A stretch of 64,000 nt of DNA, taken from contig ALPF01000024.1 of assembly GCA_000291825.1 (NCBI GenBank), positions 1 to 64,000 of the forward strand, written 5' to 3'. The notes beneath the pieces were generated by a model. The model was given only the letters and a program-made list of their open reading frames with translations. It searched no databases and had not been told where the DNA came from. Source of the DNA: Prochlorococcus sp. W8. Its GTDB lineage: Bacteria > Cyanobacteriota > Cyanobacteriia > PCC-6307 > Cyanobiaceae. Below are positions 1 to 9,616 of the stretch, piece by piece (positions within the stretch are counted from its first letter, which is position 1; every line of letters starts with the position of its first letter). Made by a program: the position numbers and the translations under genes.

Positions 1-278
1 AATGTACCTAATTTGCCAAACCAAAACCCACAAATTAATAAACCTGGTACCTGTGTATAAATATCATTATTTATTGAGTCCAAAATAATACCAATCATGA
101 AACCAATTATTGTTCCATTAATTGGTCCATTCATAATTGACCAAGGCAATAACCAAAAAATTGGCCAATAAGGTTGAACTCCCATCAACGAAAACCAAAT
201 TGGATTCCATAAAGATAATAGAGGTATTAGTAAAAAAGATAATAATGGATAATTATTTTTTATTAATGAAAAATTCAT
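1..278 (-). CDS. mreD: Rod shape-determining protein MreD (partial, 3' end outside window)
   Basis: This is the first ~92 residues of a very hydrophobic protein, reading from an ATG at 276-278 off the left edge with no stop. The start overlaps the mreC stop by one base (TAATG), which indicates translational coupling. The visible part has several membrane segments with Trp and Pro-rich turns (LLPWSIMNGPINGT), as expected for MreD, the integral membrane partner of MreC and MreB in the elongation complex. MreD sequence is poorly conserved, so the call rests mainly on mreB-mreC-mreD gene order plus hydrophobicity. Confidence 0.8.
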   Translation of the reverse strand, partial: MNFSLIKNNYPLLSFLLIPLLSLWNPIWFSLMGVQPYWPIFWLLPWSIMNGPINGTIIGFMIGIILDSINNDIYTQVPGLLICGFWFGKLGT

Positions 279-1027
279 TATATTTTTGTTTTTAATATTT
301 GGACCCAATCTATAGCTTGTGGTTTTGCAAGTAATTGAACGTTTGCAGTAGTAGTTGGTCGAAAATCCTGATCTATGGATTCAATTATTCCAATTGGAAT
401 ATTTGGCGGTAATAATGTACTTGCTGGAGAGGAAAATATCAAATCTCCAACTTTTATATCTATATCCTTACTATAAAAAATCATCTTAGGTGAATCATTT
501 CCTACTCCTACGATTAATCCATGAATATTTATTCGCTGGACCCAAGCACCAACTTGACTTTCTGATGATGTTAGAAGCTTTACTGATGAAGTAAACATAG
601 AAACATCATCAATAAGCCCTATCAATCCCCCTGGTCCAACCACTGAGTCCCCAATTTCCACTCCATTCCTAGCTCCTTTATTAAGAATTATTTTTCTCCA
701 CCAACTTCCCGTATTTCTAGAAATAACCGAAGAATCAATTTGTGAATCATCTGCTGTTTTTTTGAGAGACAAAAGAGACCTTAGCCTTAAATTATCAATT
801 TCTAGTTGTCTTAATTTTGTATTTAATTCCTTGTCATAGCTTTCTAACAATAATTCTCTTTGAAATTGCCCAGGCCAAAAAGGCTTTGAAAGAAAGTAAT
901 AAATATCGCGATAAATAAGGCTTTTAGAAAATCTTATAAAAAGAATTAAAAATAAAAATATTAATAAGAACCATATACTTTTATTATTCCACCAACGAGA
1001 AGTCGTTATTCGCCGGGTTTTATTCAT
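278..1027 (-). CDS. mreC: Rod shape-determining protein MreC
   Basis: This is a 249-residue bitopic membrane protein. A basic N-terminus is followed by one membrane segment at about residues 17-33, then a charged coiled-coil stretch at about 55-90, then the beta-rich periplasmic domain with family motifs GARNGVEIGDSVVGPGGLIG and VGDLIFSS. MreC links the cytoplasmic MreB filaments to the periplasmic cell-wall synthases. It lies 5 bp after mreB and overlaps mreD, so the three genes form one operon. Nothing is odd in length or order; the assignment combines motif and operon evidence. Confidence 0.92.
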   Translation of the reverse strand: MNKTRRITTSRWWNNKSIWFLLIFLFLILFIRFSKSLIYRDIYYFLSKPFWPGQFQRELLLESYDKELNTKLRQLEIDNLRLRSLLSLKKTADDSQIDSSVISRNTGSWWRKIILNKGARNGVEIGDSVVGPGGLIGLIDDVSMFTSSVKLLTSSESQVGAWVQRINIHGLIVGVGNDSPKMIFYSKDIDIKVGDLIFSSPASTLLPPNIPIGIIESIDQDFRPTTTANVQLLAKPQAIDWVQILKTKI

Positions 1028-1032
1028 TCAAT

Positions 1033-2085
1033 TCAATCTCTTATGGCATTTCGCGCAAAATCTGGAGTATCAACGACTCTCTTCAATTTCTTAAAATCAT
1101 CTAAAACCTCTCCACAACCATTAACCACGCAAAGTAATGGGTCCTCAGCTATGTGAGTAAAGATACCAGTCTCATGACTAACAAGATCACTAATACCTCT
1201 TACTAAAGCTCCTCCCCCTGCGAGCATAATACCTCTATCTACTATATCAGCAGCCAATTCTGGGGGAGTTCTTTCTAAAGTTCTTTTTACCGCTTCAACT
1301 ATTTTACTTAATGGATCAGCCATAGCTTCTCTAATCTCGCCAGAAGTTAAATTAATACATCTTGGTAAACCTGATAATAAATGCAAACCTCTAACCTCCA
1401 TAGATGTTTTATCGAAGTCATCATTTGGAAATGCGGAACCAACCTTAATCTTTATATCTTCGGCTGTTCGTTCTCCTACAACCAAATTATGGACCTTTTT
1501 TAAGTAAATTCCAATTGAATCATTAATTTCATCACCCGCAACCCTAACAGATTCACTTAACACAGTTCCACCTAAACTTAAGACAGCTACTTCTGTTGTA
1601 CCACCACCAATATCCACAATCATTGTTCCAATTGGTTCTGTAACAGGTAAAGATGCCCCAATTGCAGCAGCTACAGGTTCATCAATCAAATGGACTTCCC
1701 TCGCACCTGCCAATCCAGCCTCTCTGACTGCTCTTCTCTCTACACTAGTTACACCGCTAGGAATTCCTATAATTAACCTAGGAGCTATTATCCCTCTACC
1801 CTCATTAGATTTTTGAATAAACATTTTCAGCATTTGCTCAGCAGCGTCAAAATCTGCAATCACTCCATCTTTAAGTGGCCTAACTGCACGAATATTACCC
1901 GGAGTTCTGCCAAGCATTAATTTTGCATCTTCCCCAACTGCAAGAGGCATTCCTTCTTCTAAATCCATTGCCACAACTGATGGTTCTTGCAAAACCACGC
2001 CTTTCCCTGAAACATGAATTAAAGTATTTGCAGTTCCAAGATCAATACCTATATCTCTTGAAAATTTAAATCGATTAAAAATCAC
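1033..2085 (-). CDS. mreB: Rod shape-determining protein MreB (bacterial actin)
   Basis: MreB is a cytoplasmic actin-like ATPase that positions lateral cell-wall synthesis. The actin-fold nucleotide motifs are clear: IGIDLGTANT near the N-terminus (phosphate 1), MIVDIGGGTTEVAVLS mid-protein (phosphate 2) and GIMLAGGGALVRG (adenosine). The frame is open to a TTG at 2106, but I prefer the GTG at 2083-2085. It gives a 350-residue protein starting MIFNRFKFSRDIGIDL, a usual MreB length, and drops seven residues that do not resemble the family. It is the first gene of mreBCD and is divergent from ssb across about 130 bp. Confidence 0.96.
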   Translation of the reverse strand: MIFNRFKFSRDIGIDLGTANTLIHVSGKGVVLQEPSVVAMDLEEGMPLAVGEDAKLMLGRTPGNIRAVRPLKDGVIADFDAAEQMLKMFIQKSNEGRGIIAPRLIIGIPSGVTSVERRAVREAGLAGAREVHLIDEPVAAAIGASLPVTEPIGTMIVDIGGGTTEVAVLSLGGTVLSESVRVAGDEINDSIGIYLKKVHNLVVGERTAEDIKIKVGSAFPNDDFDKTSMEVRGLHLLSGLPRCINLTSGEIREAMADPLSKIVEAVKRTLERTPPELAADIVDRGIMLAGGGALVRGISDLVSHETGIFTHIAEDPLLCVVNGCGEVLDDFKKLKRVVDTPDFARNAIRD

Positions 2086-2217
2086 AATAATATTTATTTT
2101 ATACAAATAATATATTAATTTTTAAATTCGCCTAGAAATTTTTGAATTAAGTTACGAAGAGCTAGCAAAACTTCAAGCAAAATACTTGAGAATGTGTAAT
2201 ATAAAAAAAAATCAATT

Positions 2218-2595
2218 ATGGAAATTAACACAGTTAATTTAGTTGGCAGAGCAGGTAGAGAACCTGACGTAAAATATTTTGAATCAGGAAGTATTGTTGC
2301 CAACTTTACTCTTGCGGTAAACAGAAGAAGCAGGGATGAAGAACCTGATTGGTTTAATTTGGAAATATGGGGGAAACAAGCACAAGTAGCGGCGGATTAT
2401 GTAAAGAAAGGGTCTTTAATTGGTATTACTGGTAGTTTAAAGATCGATACATGGAAAGATAAAAATTCAGGAGAAGATAGGCATAGGCCAGTTATTAGAG
2501 TAGATAGGCTTAATTTATTAGGTTCTAGAAAAGATACTGAAACTAATTCAAATTTTTCTTCGGGAAATATTGAATCAAATGAGGTTCCTTTCTAG
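2218..2595 (+). CDS. ssb: Single-stranded DNA-binding protein
   Basis: This 125-residue SSB coats ssDNA during replication and repair. The OB fold spans residues 1 to about 103, with the family pattern VNLVGRAGREPDVKYF, FTLAVNR, DWFNLEIWGKQA and GSLIGITGSL. The linker is very short, about 20 residues. The C-terminus ends NEVPF, a weakly acidic version of the DDDIPF tip that recruits partner proteins in E. coli. It is shorter than the usual 150-180 residues. It is divergent from mreB and its stop overlaps the DedA-family gene end by 4 bp. Confidence 0.9.
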   Translation: MEINTVNLVGRAGREPDVKYFESGSIVANFTLAVNRRSRDEEPDWFNLEIWGKQAQVAADYVKKGSLIGITGSLKIDTWKDKNSGEDRHRPVIRVDRLNLLGSRKDTETNSNFSSGNIESNEVPF

Positions 2596-3248
2596 ATAAT
2601 ATTTTTTTGACTTTTTTTAAAAAACCTTATCAATAAAAACAACACTATTATTATAAATATAGGCTTCACTATAACTTTAAAATTATCAACATATAAACCT
2701 ATTATTTCATAATTTTCACCAAATAAATATCCTGCCGCAGTTAAAAAAATAACCCAAATTAAACTTCCCAAACTTGTCCAAAATATAAATTTATTGAGTG
2801 GCATCAGTTCAATCCCTGCTGGAATAGAAATTAGAGTCCTTATCCCAGGTATTAATCTTCCCCAAAACACCAACAGCACACCATACTTATCAAACCATAA
2901 CCTACTTTTATCTAAGTCTTTTAAAGTAATACCTACAAATTTCCCTTTTTTATCAATAAAATTTGATAATTTTTTTTCATTTAAAAACTTGCCTAAAAAA
3001 TACCATGGAAATGCTCCAACAACTGTACCAATCAAGCCAGAAATAATCAAAATATAAAAATTTAAATTTCCTTTATAAACAAAAAAACCACCAAGAGGCA
3101 TAATAATTTCTGAGGGAATTGGTGGTATAAGGTTTTCCAAAAACATTGCGAAACTAATTACAAAATATGCAATATAAGGATTAGTTTCTACCGTTTTTGA
3201 TATTAAATCTGGTAAAGAAGTAATTAAATTTAAAAAAAGTAAACTCAA
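2592..3248 (-). CDS. DedA-family membrane protein
   Basis: This 218-residue polytopic membrane protein carries the DedA (SNARE-associated) signature. The segment ENLIPPIPSEIIMPLGGF at about residues 38-55 and FWGRLIPGIRTLISIPAGI at about 129-147 are the two conserved re-entrant regions. DedA proteins act in envelope homeostasis, and some are lipid scramblases or flippases. The start is a TTG at 3248, 2 bp after the ahcY stop, so it is probably co-transcribed with ahcY; no better start lies upstream of the signature. The substrate cannot be read from sequence. A second, distinct TVP38-type relative lies at the right end of the window. Confidence 0.85.
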   Translation of the reverse strand: MSLLFLNLITSLPDLISKTVETNPYIAYFVISFAMFLENLIPPIPSEIIMPLGGFFVYKGNLNFYILIISGLIGTVVGAFPWYFLGKFLNEKKLSNFIDKKGKFVGITLKDLDKSRLWFDKYGVLLVFWGRLIPGIRTLISIPAGIELMPLNKFIFWTSLGSLIWVIFLTAAGYLFGENYEIIGLYVDNFKVIVKPIFIIIVLFLLIRFFKKSQKNII

Positions 3249-3250
3249 AT

Positions 3251-4669
3251 TTAGTATCTATATAATTCTGATTTATATGGACCTTCTACTGATACGTTTA
3301 TATAGTCTGCTTGTTCTTGTGTGAGAGTCGTTAGTTTGGCACCTATTTTATCTAAATGAAGCCTTGCAACCATTTCATCTAGATGTTTTGGAAGAACATA
3401 AACTTCATTTAAGTATTCATTACTCTTAGTAAATAATTCCATTTGAGCAAGTACTTGGTTGGTAAATGAATTACTCATAACAAAACTTGGGTGACCAGTC
3501 GCGCAACCTAAATTAACCAATCTGCCCTCTGCTAAAAGAATAATCTTATTACCATTTGGTAAAGTAATATGATCGACTTGAGGTTTAATATTTTCCCATT
3601 TATATTGTTTGATTGAAGCCACATCGATTTCATTATCAAAATGTCCAATATTGCAGACAATTGCTTCATTTCTCATCTTGATTAAATGTTCATGTTTAAT
3701 AACTTTGTAGTTTCCAGTGGCCGTGACAAATATATCAATATCTTCGACTACTTCATCTAAAGTGACAACACTATATCCTTCCATTGCAGCTTGTAAAGCG
3801 CAAATAGGATCAACCTCTGCTATTTTTACAATCGCACCTAACCCTCTTAATGATTGTGCAGATCCTTTACCTACATCGCCAAAACCAATCACTAAAGCGA
3901 CTTTACCCGCAATCATTACATCTGTTGCTCTCTTAATACTATCTACTAAAGATTCTCTGCATCCATACAAATTATCGAATTTACTTTTAGTGACCGAATC
4001 ATTTACGTTAATCGCGGGGAAAGGTAATAATCCCTCCTTTTGTAATTGATATAGCCTTGCTACACCTGTAGTGGTTTCTTCTGTTACTCCAATTATTCCG
4101 CTTTTAATTCGAGAATAAAAAGCACTATCTTCTTTTAATTTATTTTTAATTGAATTGAAAAGAGCAATCTCTTCTTCATTACTTGGATGATCTAAAACTG
4201 ATATGTCATTTTCAGCTTTACTACCGAGTATTAATAAACCAGTCGCATCTCCTCCGTCATCGAGAATCATATTTGGAGAATCATTACCCCAATCAAGAAT
4301 ATAGTGAGTATATTGCCAATACTCATCAAGAGTTTCACCTTTTTTTGCAAAAACTGGAATATTTCTTTTTGCAATTGCAGCAGCAGCATGATCTTGTGTA
4401 GAAAAAATATTACATGAAGCCCACTTAACTTGTGCACCTAAATCAACTAGAGTCTCAATTAAAACAGCCGTTTGTATAGTCATATGAAGACTACCTGCAA
4501 TTTTTGCCCCAAGAAGCGGTTTGGTGGATTGGTATTTATCTCTTAATGCAATCAATCCTGGCATTTCTGTTTCAGCTATGTTTAACTCTTTTCGACCAAA
4601 ATCAGCTAAATTAATATCAGCAATAACATAATCGGGAGTAAAAGTTTTATTAGAGTTTGTGATTACCAT
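3251..4669 (-). CDS. ahcY: Adenosylhomocysteinase
   Basis: This enzyme hydrolyses S-adenosylhomocysteine to adenosine and homocysteine in the cytoplasm, which relieves product inhibition of methyltransferases. The 472-residue protein shows the substrate motif [18 protein letters not shown] (about 223-240), with the conserved Lys and Asp, and the NAD-binding loop [10 protein letters not shown] (262-271). The C-terminus ends in the family KSELYRY. It also has [13 protein letters not shown], typical of bacterial SahH with the long insert. It is first in a two-gene unit with the DedA gene. The 48 bp before it is shared with divergent tsaE, leaving no room for an SAH riboswitch. Confidence 0.97.
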   Translation of the reverse strand: MVITNSNKTFTPDYVIADINLADFGRKELNIAETEMPGLIALRDKYQSTKPLLGAKIAGSLHMTIQTAVLIETLVDLGAQVKWASCNIFSTQDHAAAAIAKRNIPVFAKKGETLDEYWQYTHYILDWGNDSPNMILDDGGDATGLLILGSKAENDISVLDHPSNEEEIALFNSIKNKLKEDSAFYSRIKSGIIGVTEETTTGVARLYQLQKEGLLPFPAINVNDSVTKSKFDNLYGCRESLVDSIKRATDVMIAGKVALVIGFGDVGKGSAQSLRGLGAIVKIAEVDPICALQAAMEGYSVVTLDEVVEDIDIFVTATGNYKVIKHEHLIKMRNEAIVCNIGHFDNEIDVASIKQYKWENIKPQVDHITLPNGNKIILLAEGRLVNLGCATGHPSFVMSNSFTNQVLAQMELFTKSNEYLNEVYVLPKHLDEMVARLHLDKIGAKLTTLTQEQADYINVSVEGPYKSELYRY

Positions 4670-4717
4670 TTTAAATTTATTTATCTATTAAACTATAAAT
4701 GATTTTTTGTTGAATTT

Positions 4718-5152
4718 GTGTTACTTAAAAATTTAGAAGAAACTATTAAATTTGGGCATGATTTCTCACTAAAGTTAAAAGCTAAATCAATTATTTTAAT
4801 TAAGGGACAAATTGGGGCAGGTAAAACTTCTTTAGTCAAAGGCATAGCAGAGGGTTTACAAATCAAAGAAAATATCACAAGTCCAACTTTTGCATTATCT
4901 CATCATTATAACTCAGGTAAATTTCCTTTAATACACATGGATTTATATAGATTAGAAGACACCCTATCAGCTAAAGAATTATTTCTTGAAGAGGAAGAAG
5001 AGTTAGAACAAAATAAAGGCATAATGGTAATTGAATGGCCAGAGAAGATAATTTCAATCGTTGAAGAATATTGGCTTATTGAAATTAATTATTTAAAGGG
5101 ATCTGGCAGGACAATCAAAATCTATGATCCGTATGATTTCAGGAAATCTTGA
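4718..5152 (+). CDS. tsaE: tRNA threonylcarbamoyladenosine biosynthesis ATPase TsaE
   Basis: TsaE is the small ATPase of the t6A37 tRNA modification complex (with TsaB and TsaD). The 144-residue protein has a Walker A loop GQIGAGKTS (30-38), the motif TSPTFALSHHY, a conserved HMDLYRLED segment and VIEWPEK, all typical of TsaE. It starts at a GTG at 4718, the only start codon after an in-frame TGA at 4700. It is divergent from ahcY. Its 3' end overlaps the convergent sugar kinase gene by 31 bp. Confidence 0.93.
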   Translation: MLLKNLEETIKFGHDFSLKLKAKSIILIKGQIGAGKTSLVKGIAEGLQIKENITSPTFALSHHYNSGKFPLIHMDLYRLEDTLSAKELFLEEEEELEQNKGIMVIEWPEKIISIVEEYWLIEINYLKGSGRTIKIYDPYDFRKS

Positions 5153-6117
5153 ACTTGTTTAATATTTGGTTGTGGCTGAATAGCTCCTTCCCCTAAACAT
5201 GAAATCAACCCACAAACACTGGCAAATTGAATATCGTTATTAAGAGAATCCTTATCATAATCTTCCTTTCGATTGATAAACCGAGAAATTAATCCAGCTA
5301 GAAAAGAATCTCCTGCTCCTGTTGTATCAACTATTTTTGGTGATTTTATTATTTTAGTTGTATCTTGAAAACCATTAATAAACCAACTTATTGGTTTATC
5401 TCCATTAGTAATAATTACATCAGGTTTTTTTGATAAAGACTGAGATATTAGGAATGGATTATCATTTTCAAAGAATAAAATTGCCTCTTCATGAGAAAGT
5501 TTTAAAATATCTCCATTTAATAAGAATTTCTTTATTTTTTTTAAATGATCTTGTCTTTGAAGTTGAGATGATTTATTTAAATTATCCCAAAAGATCTCTC
5601 TCCAATTAGCATCAATTACAATACTAATGCCAGATTTGCTTGCATAGTCAACTAGAAATAATAAAGCATCGGAAGATTTATCAGAGGCGAGTAAATTTGT
5701 TCCTGTAATAAAATACCTAGTCTCTTTAAAAAGGTTTTGAAAAGAAATCTTACTACTTTCAAAAACTTTTCTATCTAGCATTTCATCTGCAAATTTTTTT
5801 TGTGAATTTACAAAACCAGCAAAAGAGCGGTCTCCTTCATCATTTATGTAAACTTTGATTATTCTAGTAGAGAAATTTTTATCAACTTGAGTTAATTGAG
5901 TATTGACTCCTAAATCTCGAAACAAATTTATAAATTCTTTTCCGAATTCATCATCTCCTAAACAACCTACAAACTCTGCGCGAACTCCTAATTTGCTCAA
6001 AGCACAAGCAACATTTGCAGGTGCTCCGCCAAGGTAATTTTTGCAATCTCCATCAGGATTAATAATTATTTGATCTACTAAAGCTTCCCCAATACAAATC
6101 ACCTTTGAATAGACCAT
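5122..6117 (-). CDS. PfkB-family carbohydrate kinase (fructokinase-like)
   Basis: This cytoplasmic ribokinase/PfkB-family sugar kinase, 331 residues from the chosen start, has the N-terminal signature CIGEALVD, the GGAPANVACALSKLG sugar motif (30-44) and the C-terminal DTTGAGDSFLAGL, in which Asp270 is the catalytic base. The overall pattern resembles bacterial fructokinases. The frame is open to 6222, but that longer start would overlap the divergent hydrolase and adds a non-homologous tail. The ATG at 6115-6117 begins MVYSKVICIGEAL and fits the family. The sugar specificity is inferred, not proven. Confidence 0.88.
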   Translation of the reverse strand: MVYSKVICIGEALVDQIIINPDGDCKNYLGGAPANVACALSKLGVRAEFVGCLGDDEFGKEFINLFRDLGVNTQLTQVDKNFSTRIIKVYINDEGDRSFAGFVNSQKKFADEMLDRKVFESSKISFQNLFKETRYFITGTNLLASDKSSDALLFLVDYASKSGISIVIDANWREIFWDNLNKSSQLQRQDHLKKIKKFLLNGDILKLSHEEAILFFENDNPFLISQSLSKKPDVIITNGDKPISWFINGFQDTTKIIKSPKIVDTTGAGDSFLAGLISRFINRKEDYDKDSLNNDIQFASVCGLISCLGEGAIQPQPNIKQVQDFLKSYGS

Positions 6118-6205
6118 AATTTCGATTTTACTTACAACGATAGACCAATACTCCTTAAACAGATAGCAAATAATTGAATTAAAATATAAAATTAAAAAAT
6201 CTTCG

Positions 6206-7120
6206 ATGGGAAGCAAAACCAACTACTTATGGAATTGGCAAGGATGGGATATTTCTTGGTCCTTAATCAATCAACCTATTAACACATCAAAAATTAATGT
6301 TCTATTAATCCACGGATTCGGAGCATCCAAAGAGCACTGGAGAAGTAATCAAAAAATCTTAGGACAGTATACAAATTGCTACGCTATGGATCTACTAGGT
6401 TTTGGAATGAGCAGCCAACCTAAGGCTCTTTTAGATTACGAAACAAAGAAGGAAGATCACATAAAATATTGTTTTGATCTATGGGGCGCTCAAATTGCAG
6501 ATTTTTGCAATGAACAAATTAAATCGCCTGTAATATTAATTGGAAACTCTATAGGGGGGATTGCTTCTTTAAAAGCTGCTGAGTTATTAGATCAAAACTG
6601 TCAAAAAATGATCCTTTTAGATTGTGCGCAAAGAACTATGGATGATAAAAGAATTAGTAATAAGGATATTCTAATGAACTTTTTAAGACCAATTCTTAAA
6701 ACATTAGTTCGGCAAAGGTTTATAAGTAATACCCTTTTCAAAAAAGCTGCAAATAAAAAAACCATAAAGCAAATACTTAGTAAGGCTTATCCTTCAGGAA
6801 AAAATATAGATGATGAATTAATAGATATCTTGTATAAACCTTCTCAAAGGAAAAACTCGGCAGAAGCATTCCGAGGATTTATCAATTTATTCGATGATTA
6901 TTTAGCTACAGATCTATTTGAAACCGTTAAATGCGATATCCATTTGATTTGGGGAGAAAAAGACCCATGGGAATCTCTAGAAGAGGCAAGATATTGGAAG
7001 AATAATTTTAGCAATATCAAGAGCTTAGATATTCTTGAAGGTATTGGACATTGCCCTCATGATGAGAGCCCCTCAGAAACCAACAAAATATTATTAAAGC
7101 TCATTCAAGATACAAAGTAA
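6206..7120 (+). CDS. Alpha/beta hydrolase fold protein
   Basis: This 304-residue soluble alpha/beta hydrolase has the oxyanion-hole motif HGFGA (36-40), the nucleophile elbow GNSIGG (113-118, Ser115) and a C-terminal catalytic His in GHCPHDE (about 282). The acid is probably in the IWGEKDPWE segment. Many cyanobacterial homologues are annotated only as hydrolase or haloperoxidase-like, and the substrate is unknown. It is divergent from the PfkB kinase. Its last 16 bp overlap the convergent sigma factor gene. Confidence 0.88.
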   Translation: MGSKTNYLWNWQGWDISWSLINQPINTSKINVLLIHGFGASKEHWRSNQKILGQYTNCYAMDLLGFGMSSQPKALLDYETKKEDHIKYCFDLWGAQIADFCNEQIKSPVILIGNSIGGIASLKAAELLDQNCQKMILLDCAQRTMDDKRISNKDILMNFLRPILKTLVRQRFISNTLFKKAANKKTIKQILSKAYPSGKNIDDELIDILYKPSQRKNSAEAFRGFINLFDDYLATDLFETVKCDIHLIWGEKDPWESLEEARYWKNNFSNIKSLDILEGIGHCPHDESPSETNKILLKLIQDTK

Positions 7121-8106
7121 GCTTCAACATTATCGCTTAACCTTCTCAATCCTCTAAGACCATCTCTTTCTAAATTCCTGACTCTATCTCTGCTAATTCC
7201 AAGTACTCTACCTATACCTGTTAAAGACATGGGTTCATCACCATCCATGCCATACCTCATTCTTAAAACTCTGCATTGAAGATCAGGGAGTTGATGTAAC
7301 AGAGAGTGCAAATCTCCTCGCATACAGTCCATTTCAATTTGCTCATCAGGCAAATCTTCCCCACCTGCCAACAAGTCAAGTAATACCGTATCTTCACCAT
7401 CTCCAACCTTTGTTTCTAAACTAACTGGTTGACCAGCCTTACACATAAGATCTTTAACATCTTCCTCAGGAAGCTCCACGTACTTTGCAAGTTCACTAAT
7501 AGTAGGTGTTCTGGACATTTCCTGACTCAACTCTCTTTGGCCTTTTTTTAACTTGTTCAACATTTCTGTAATATGAATTGGCAACCTTATAGCTCGACTT
7601 TTTTCAGCAATTGCTCTAGTAATTCCCTGTCTAATCCACCAATATGCATAAGTAGAAAATTTATAACCTCGAGCAGGATCAAATTTCTCAACCCCTCTAA
7701 CTAAACCAATAGTTCCTTCTTGAATTAAGTCTAAAAGTTCCATATTTCTCTTCGTATATTTTTTTGCTACGCTTACTACTAATCTTAAGTTAGCAGCCAC
7801 CATCCTCTCTTTCGCACGTTGACCCGCTCTTAGCCTTTTTTTAATTTGGATAGGATTCAAATTAAGTTTTTCTGCTAATTCTTCAACGGATGGTTTTTCT
7901 CCAGTAAGGTCAATTATTTCTAACTCAAGCTTCTCTACTTCCATAAGCTCTTGAACTTGCCTACCAAGAGTAATTTCTTGTTCATGAGTTAATAATGGGA
8001 CTCTTCCAATATCTCTTAAATAAGATCTGACTAAATCAACTTCATTACCTGTTTTAAAACTGGCAATTGAGCTTAATTTATTATCAATCAATGTTTCAGC
8101 AGACAT
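7105..8106 (-). CDS. RNA polymerase sigma factor, sigma-70 family group 2
   Basis: This 333-residue sigma factor lacks the long N-terminal region 1.1 of the principal sigma. Region 1.2 (VRSYLRDIGRVPLLTHEQE) is followed by region 2 (NLRLVVSVAKKYTKRNMELL, GTIGLVRGVEKFDPARGYKF, TYAYWWIRQGITRAI), region 3 and the region 4 helix-turn-helix (LTGIGRVLGISRDRVRNLE). Cyanobacteria carry several group 2 sigmas used for circadian, light and stress responses. Which paralogue this is cannot be decided from this window. It is a single gene ending against the hydrolase, with about 97 bp to mgtE downstream of its start. Confidence 0.93.
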   Translation of the reverse strand: MSAETLIDNKLSSIASFKTGNEVDLVRSYLRDIGRVPLLTHEQEITLGRQVQELMEVEKLELEIIDLTGEKPSVEELAEKLNLNPIQIKKRLRAGQRAKERMVAANLRLVVSVAKKYTKRNMELLDLIQEGTIGLVRGVEKFDPARGYKFSTYAYWWIRQGITRAIAEKSRAIRLPIHITEMLNKLKKGQRELSQEMSRTPTISELAKYVELPEEDVKDLMCKAGQPVSLETKVGDGEDTVLLDLLAGGEDLPDEQIEMDCMRGDLHSLLHQLPDLQCRVLRMRYGMDGDEPMSLTGIGRVLGISRDRVRNLERDGLRGLRRLSDNVEAYFVS

Positions 8107-8203
8107 AAGTTAAATATACTTTTGTAAACAATACCATTAAGAATTGTAAAGTTAAACCTTAAAATCCACAATATTACATTTTTGAGTATATTTACTCACT
8201 AAT

Positions 8204-9616
8204 TCATAAATTAGAATTAGCAAGAAGCCAGGTTGCTGTATTTAGGTAAATAAAGACACCAGCAATATCTGTAACTGTTGTAATAAATGGAGATGACATC
8301 AATGCGGGATCCAAACCCATTCTGTCAAACATCAAAGGCAAAAGGGCTCCTGCGGTTGCTGCAAGAGTAGTAATTGAAATTAAACTTATGCCAACTGCAA
8401 AGCCAATTAAAGGTCCATTGCCTTGCCACCAGGCAAAAGGAATGACAACAAATAACATCAAAATACCTAACAAGGCTCCCGTGAATGTTTCTTTCAGTAT
8501 CGCCTTTAAGGCACCAAGAGATTTAATTTTTTGAGTACTAAGACCTCTTATGACAACTGTTGAACTTTGAGCACCGACATTACCTCCTGTTCCAATCAAT
8601 AGAGGTATAAATGCAGCTAAAATTACTACTTGACTAAGTATCTGATCATTCATTGCTATCACTCTTGTAGTTATACTATTAGCTAATACGAGTATTAATA
8701 GCCATACAATTCTTCTCCTGGCAATTGTAAATAAACTACTTTGAAAATAGTCATCTTCATCTCCAGCCTGTACCGCTCCAGCAGCGTAAATATCCCTTGT
8801 AGCCTCTTGTTCAATGACATCGATTAAATCATCAACAGTAACAATTCCCACAAGTCTATTCTCCTTATCAACCACGGGTAAGGCCAAGAAATCATATCTT
8901 TGTATTGCTCTTGCGACTTCCTCTTGATTTGTATCAGTTGTGGTATTCACAACATCTCTAGTCATAACCTCACCAATTTGCTTTGATGGTGCAGCTGTCA
9001 CCAAATCCCTTAAAGACAAGATTCCTGTTAGATGCCTCTCTTTGTCAGTTACATACAAGCTATAAATAGTTTCAGTGAAAGGAGCTCGTTTTCTGACTAG
9101 CGATAAAGCCTCTTCGGCAGTTTGCATTTCTTTGAGATCAATAAACTCTGTAGTCATTAATCTCCCAGCCGTTTCAGGCTTATATCCTAATAATTCTGCA
9201 GTAACTTTCCTTTCTCCTGGACTCAATGCAGATAAAAATTTTCTGACAACTTTAGCTGGTAACTCATCAAATAACTGCACCCTATCGTCTGGAGACATTT
9301 TTTCAACTATTTCAAGAACTTCTCCTGAACGAAGCCTATCTAGTAATGTTTGCTGAACAATTGGATCTAAATATTCATAAACTTCTATTGCTTCATTCTT
9401 TTTCAAGAGACGAAATGCAAGTGCCTGCAATATTTGAGGTAAACTACCTATAGCTTCGGCGATATCAACTGGCTGAGAAGGCTCTAGGATCAGTTTCGCA
9501 GTATCATAATTACCTGCCATCAAAAGTTCTTCAAGCTGTGCAGCAATTTTCTCACTTGATGTTAATTCAGCAGATAAAGAAGCATAATTATTATAAATTT
9601 CAACATCTTCGTTCAT
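8204..9616 (-). CDS. mgtE: Magnesium transporter MgtE
   Basis: This 470-residue MgtE-type Mg2+ channel has an N-terminal helical MgtE_N domain (to about residue 150), a pair of CBS domains (about 155-280, seen as GILSLRDLVTAAP and VVDKENRLVGIVTVDDLIDVI), then five membrane segments from about 300 containing the conserved GNVGAQSSTVVIRGL and MGLDPALMSSPFITTVTD. The Asp in the latter is the pore Mg2+ ligand in the family. Mg2+ bound at the N/CBS domains gates the channel closed. It is transcribed alone from a possible promoter at 9655-9660 with a purine-rich ribosome site (GGAAGGAC) before the ATG. Confidence 0.95.
   Translation of the reverse strand: MNEDVEIYNNYASLSAELTSSEKIAAQLEELLMAGNYDTAKLILEPSQPVDIAEAIGSLPQILQALAFRLLKKNEAIEVYEYLDPIVQQTLLDRLRSGEVLEIVEKMSPDDRVQLFDELPAKVVRKFLSALSPGERKVTAELLGYKPETAGRLMTTEFIDLKEMQTAEEALSLVRKRAPFTETIYSLYVTDKERHLTGILSLRDLVTAAPSKQIGEVMTRDVVNTTTDTNQEEVARAIQRYDFLALPVVDKENRLVGIVTVDDLIDVIEQEATRDIYAAGAVQAGDEDDYFQSSLFTIARRRIVWLLILVLANSITTRVIAMNDQILSQVVILAAFIPLLIGTGGNVGAQSSTVVIRGLSTQKIKSLGALKAILKETFTGALLGILMLFVVIPFAWWQGNGPLIGFAVGISLISITTLAATAGALLPLMFDRMGLDPALMSSPFITTVTDIAGVFIYLNTATWLLANSNL

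Noticed and set aside
2115-2303. A 62-codon minus-strand ORF crossing the ssb start
   Set aside because: It is the antisense shadow of ssb; no ribosome site, and the overlapping coding evidence is on the other strand.
4670-4717. SAH riboswitch before ahcY
   Set aside because: Only 48 bp separate ahcY and tsaE, too short for the aptamer, and no motif is seen.
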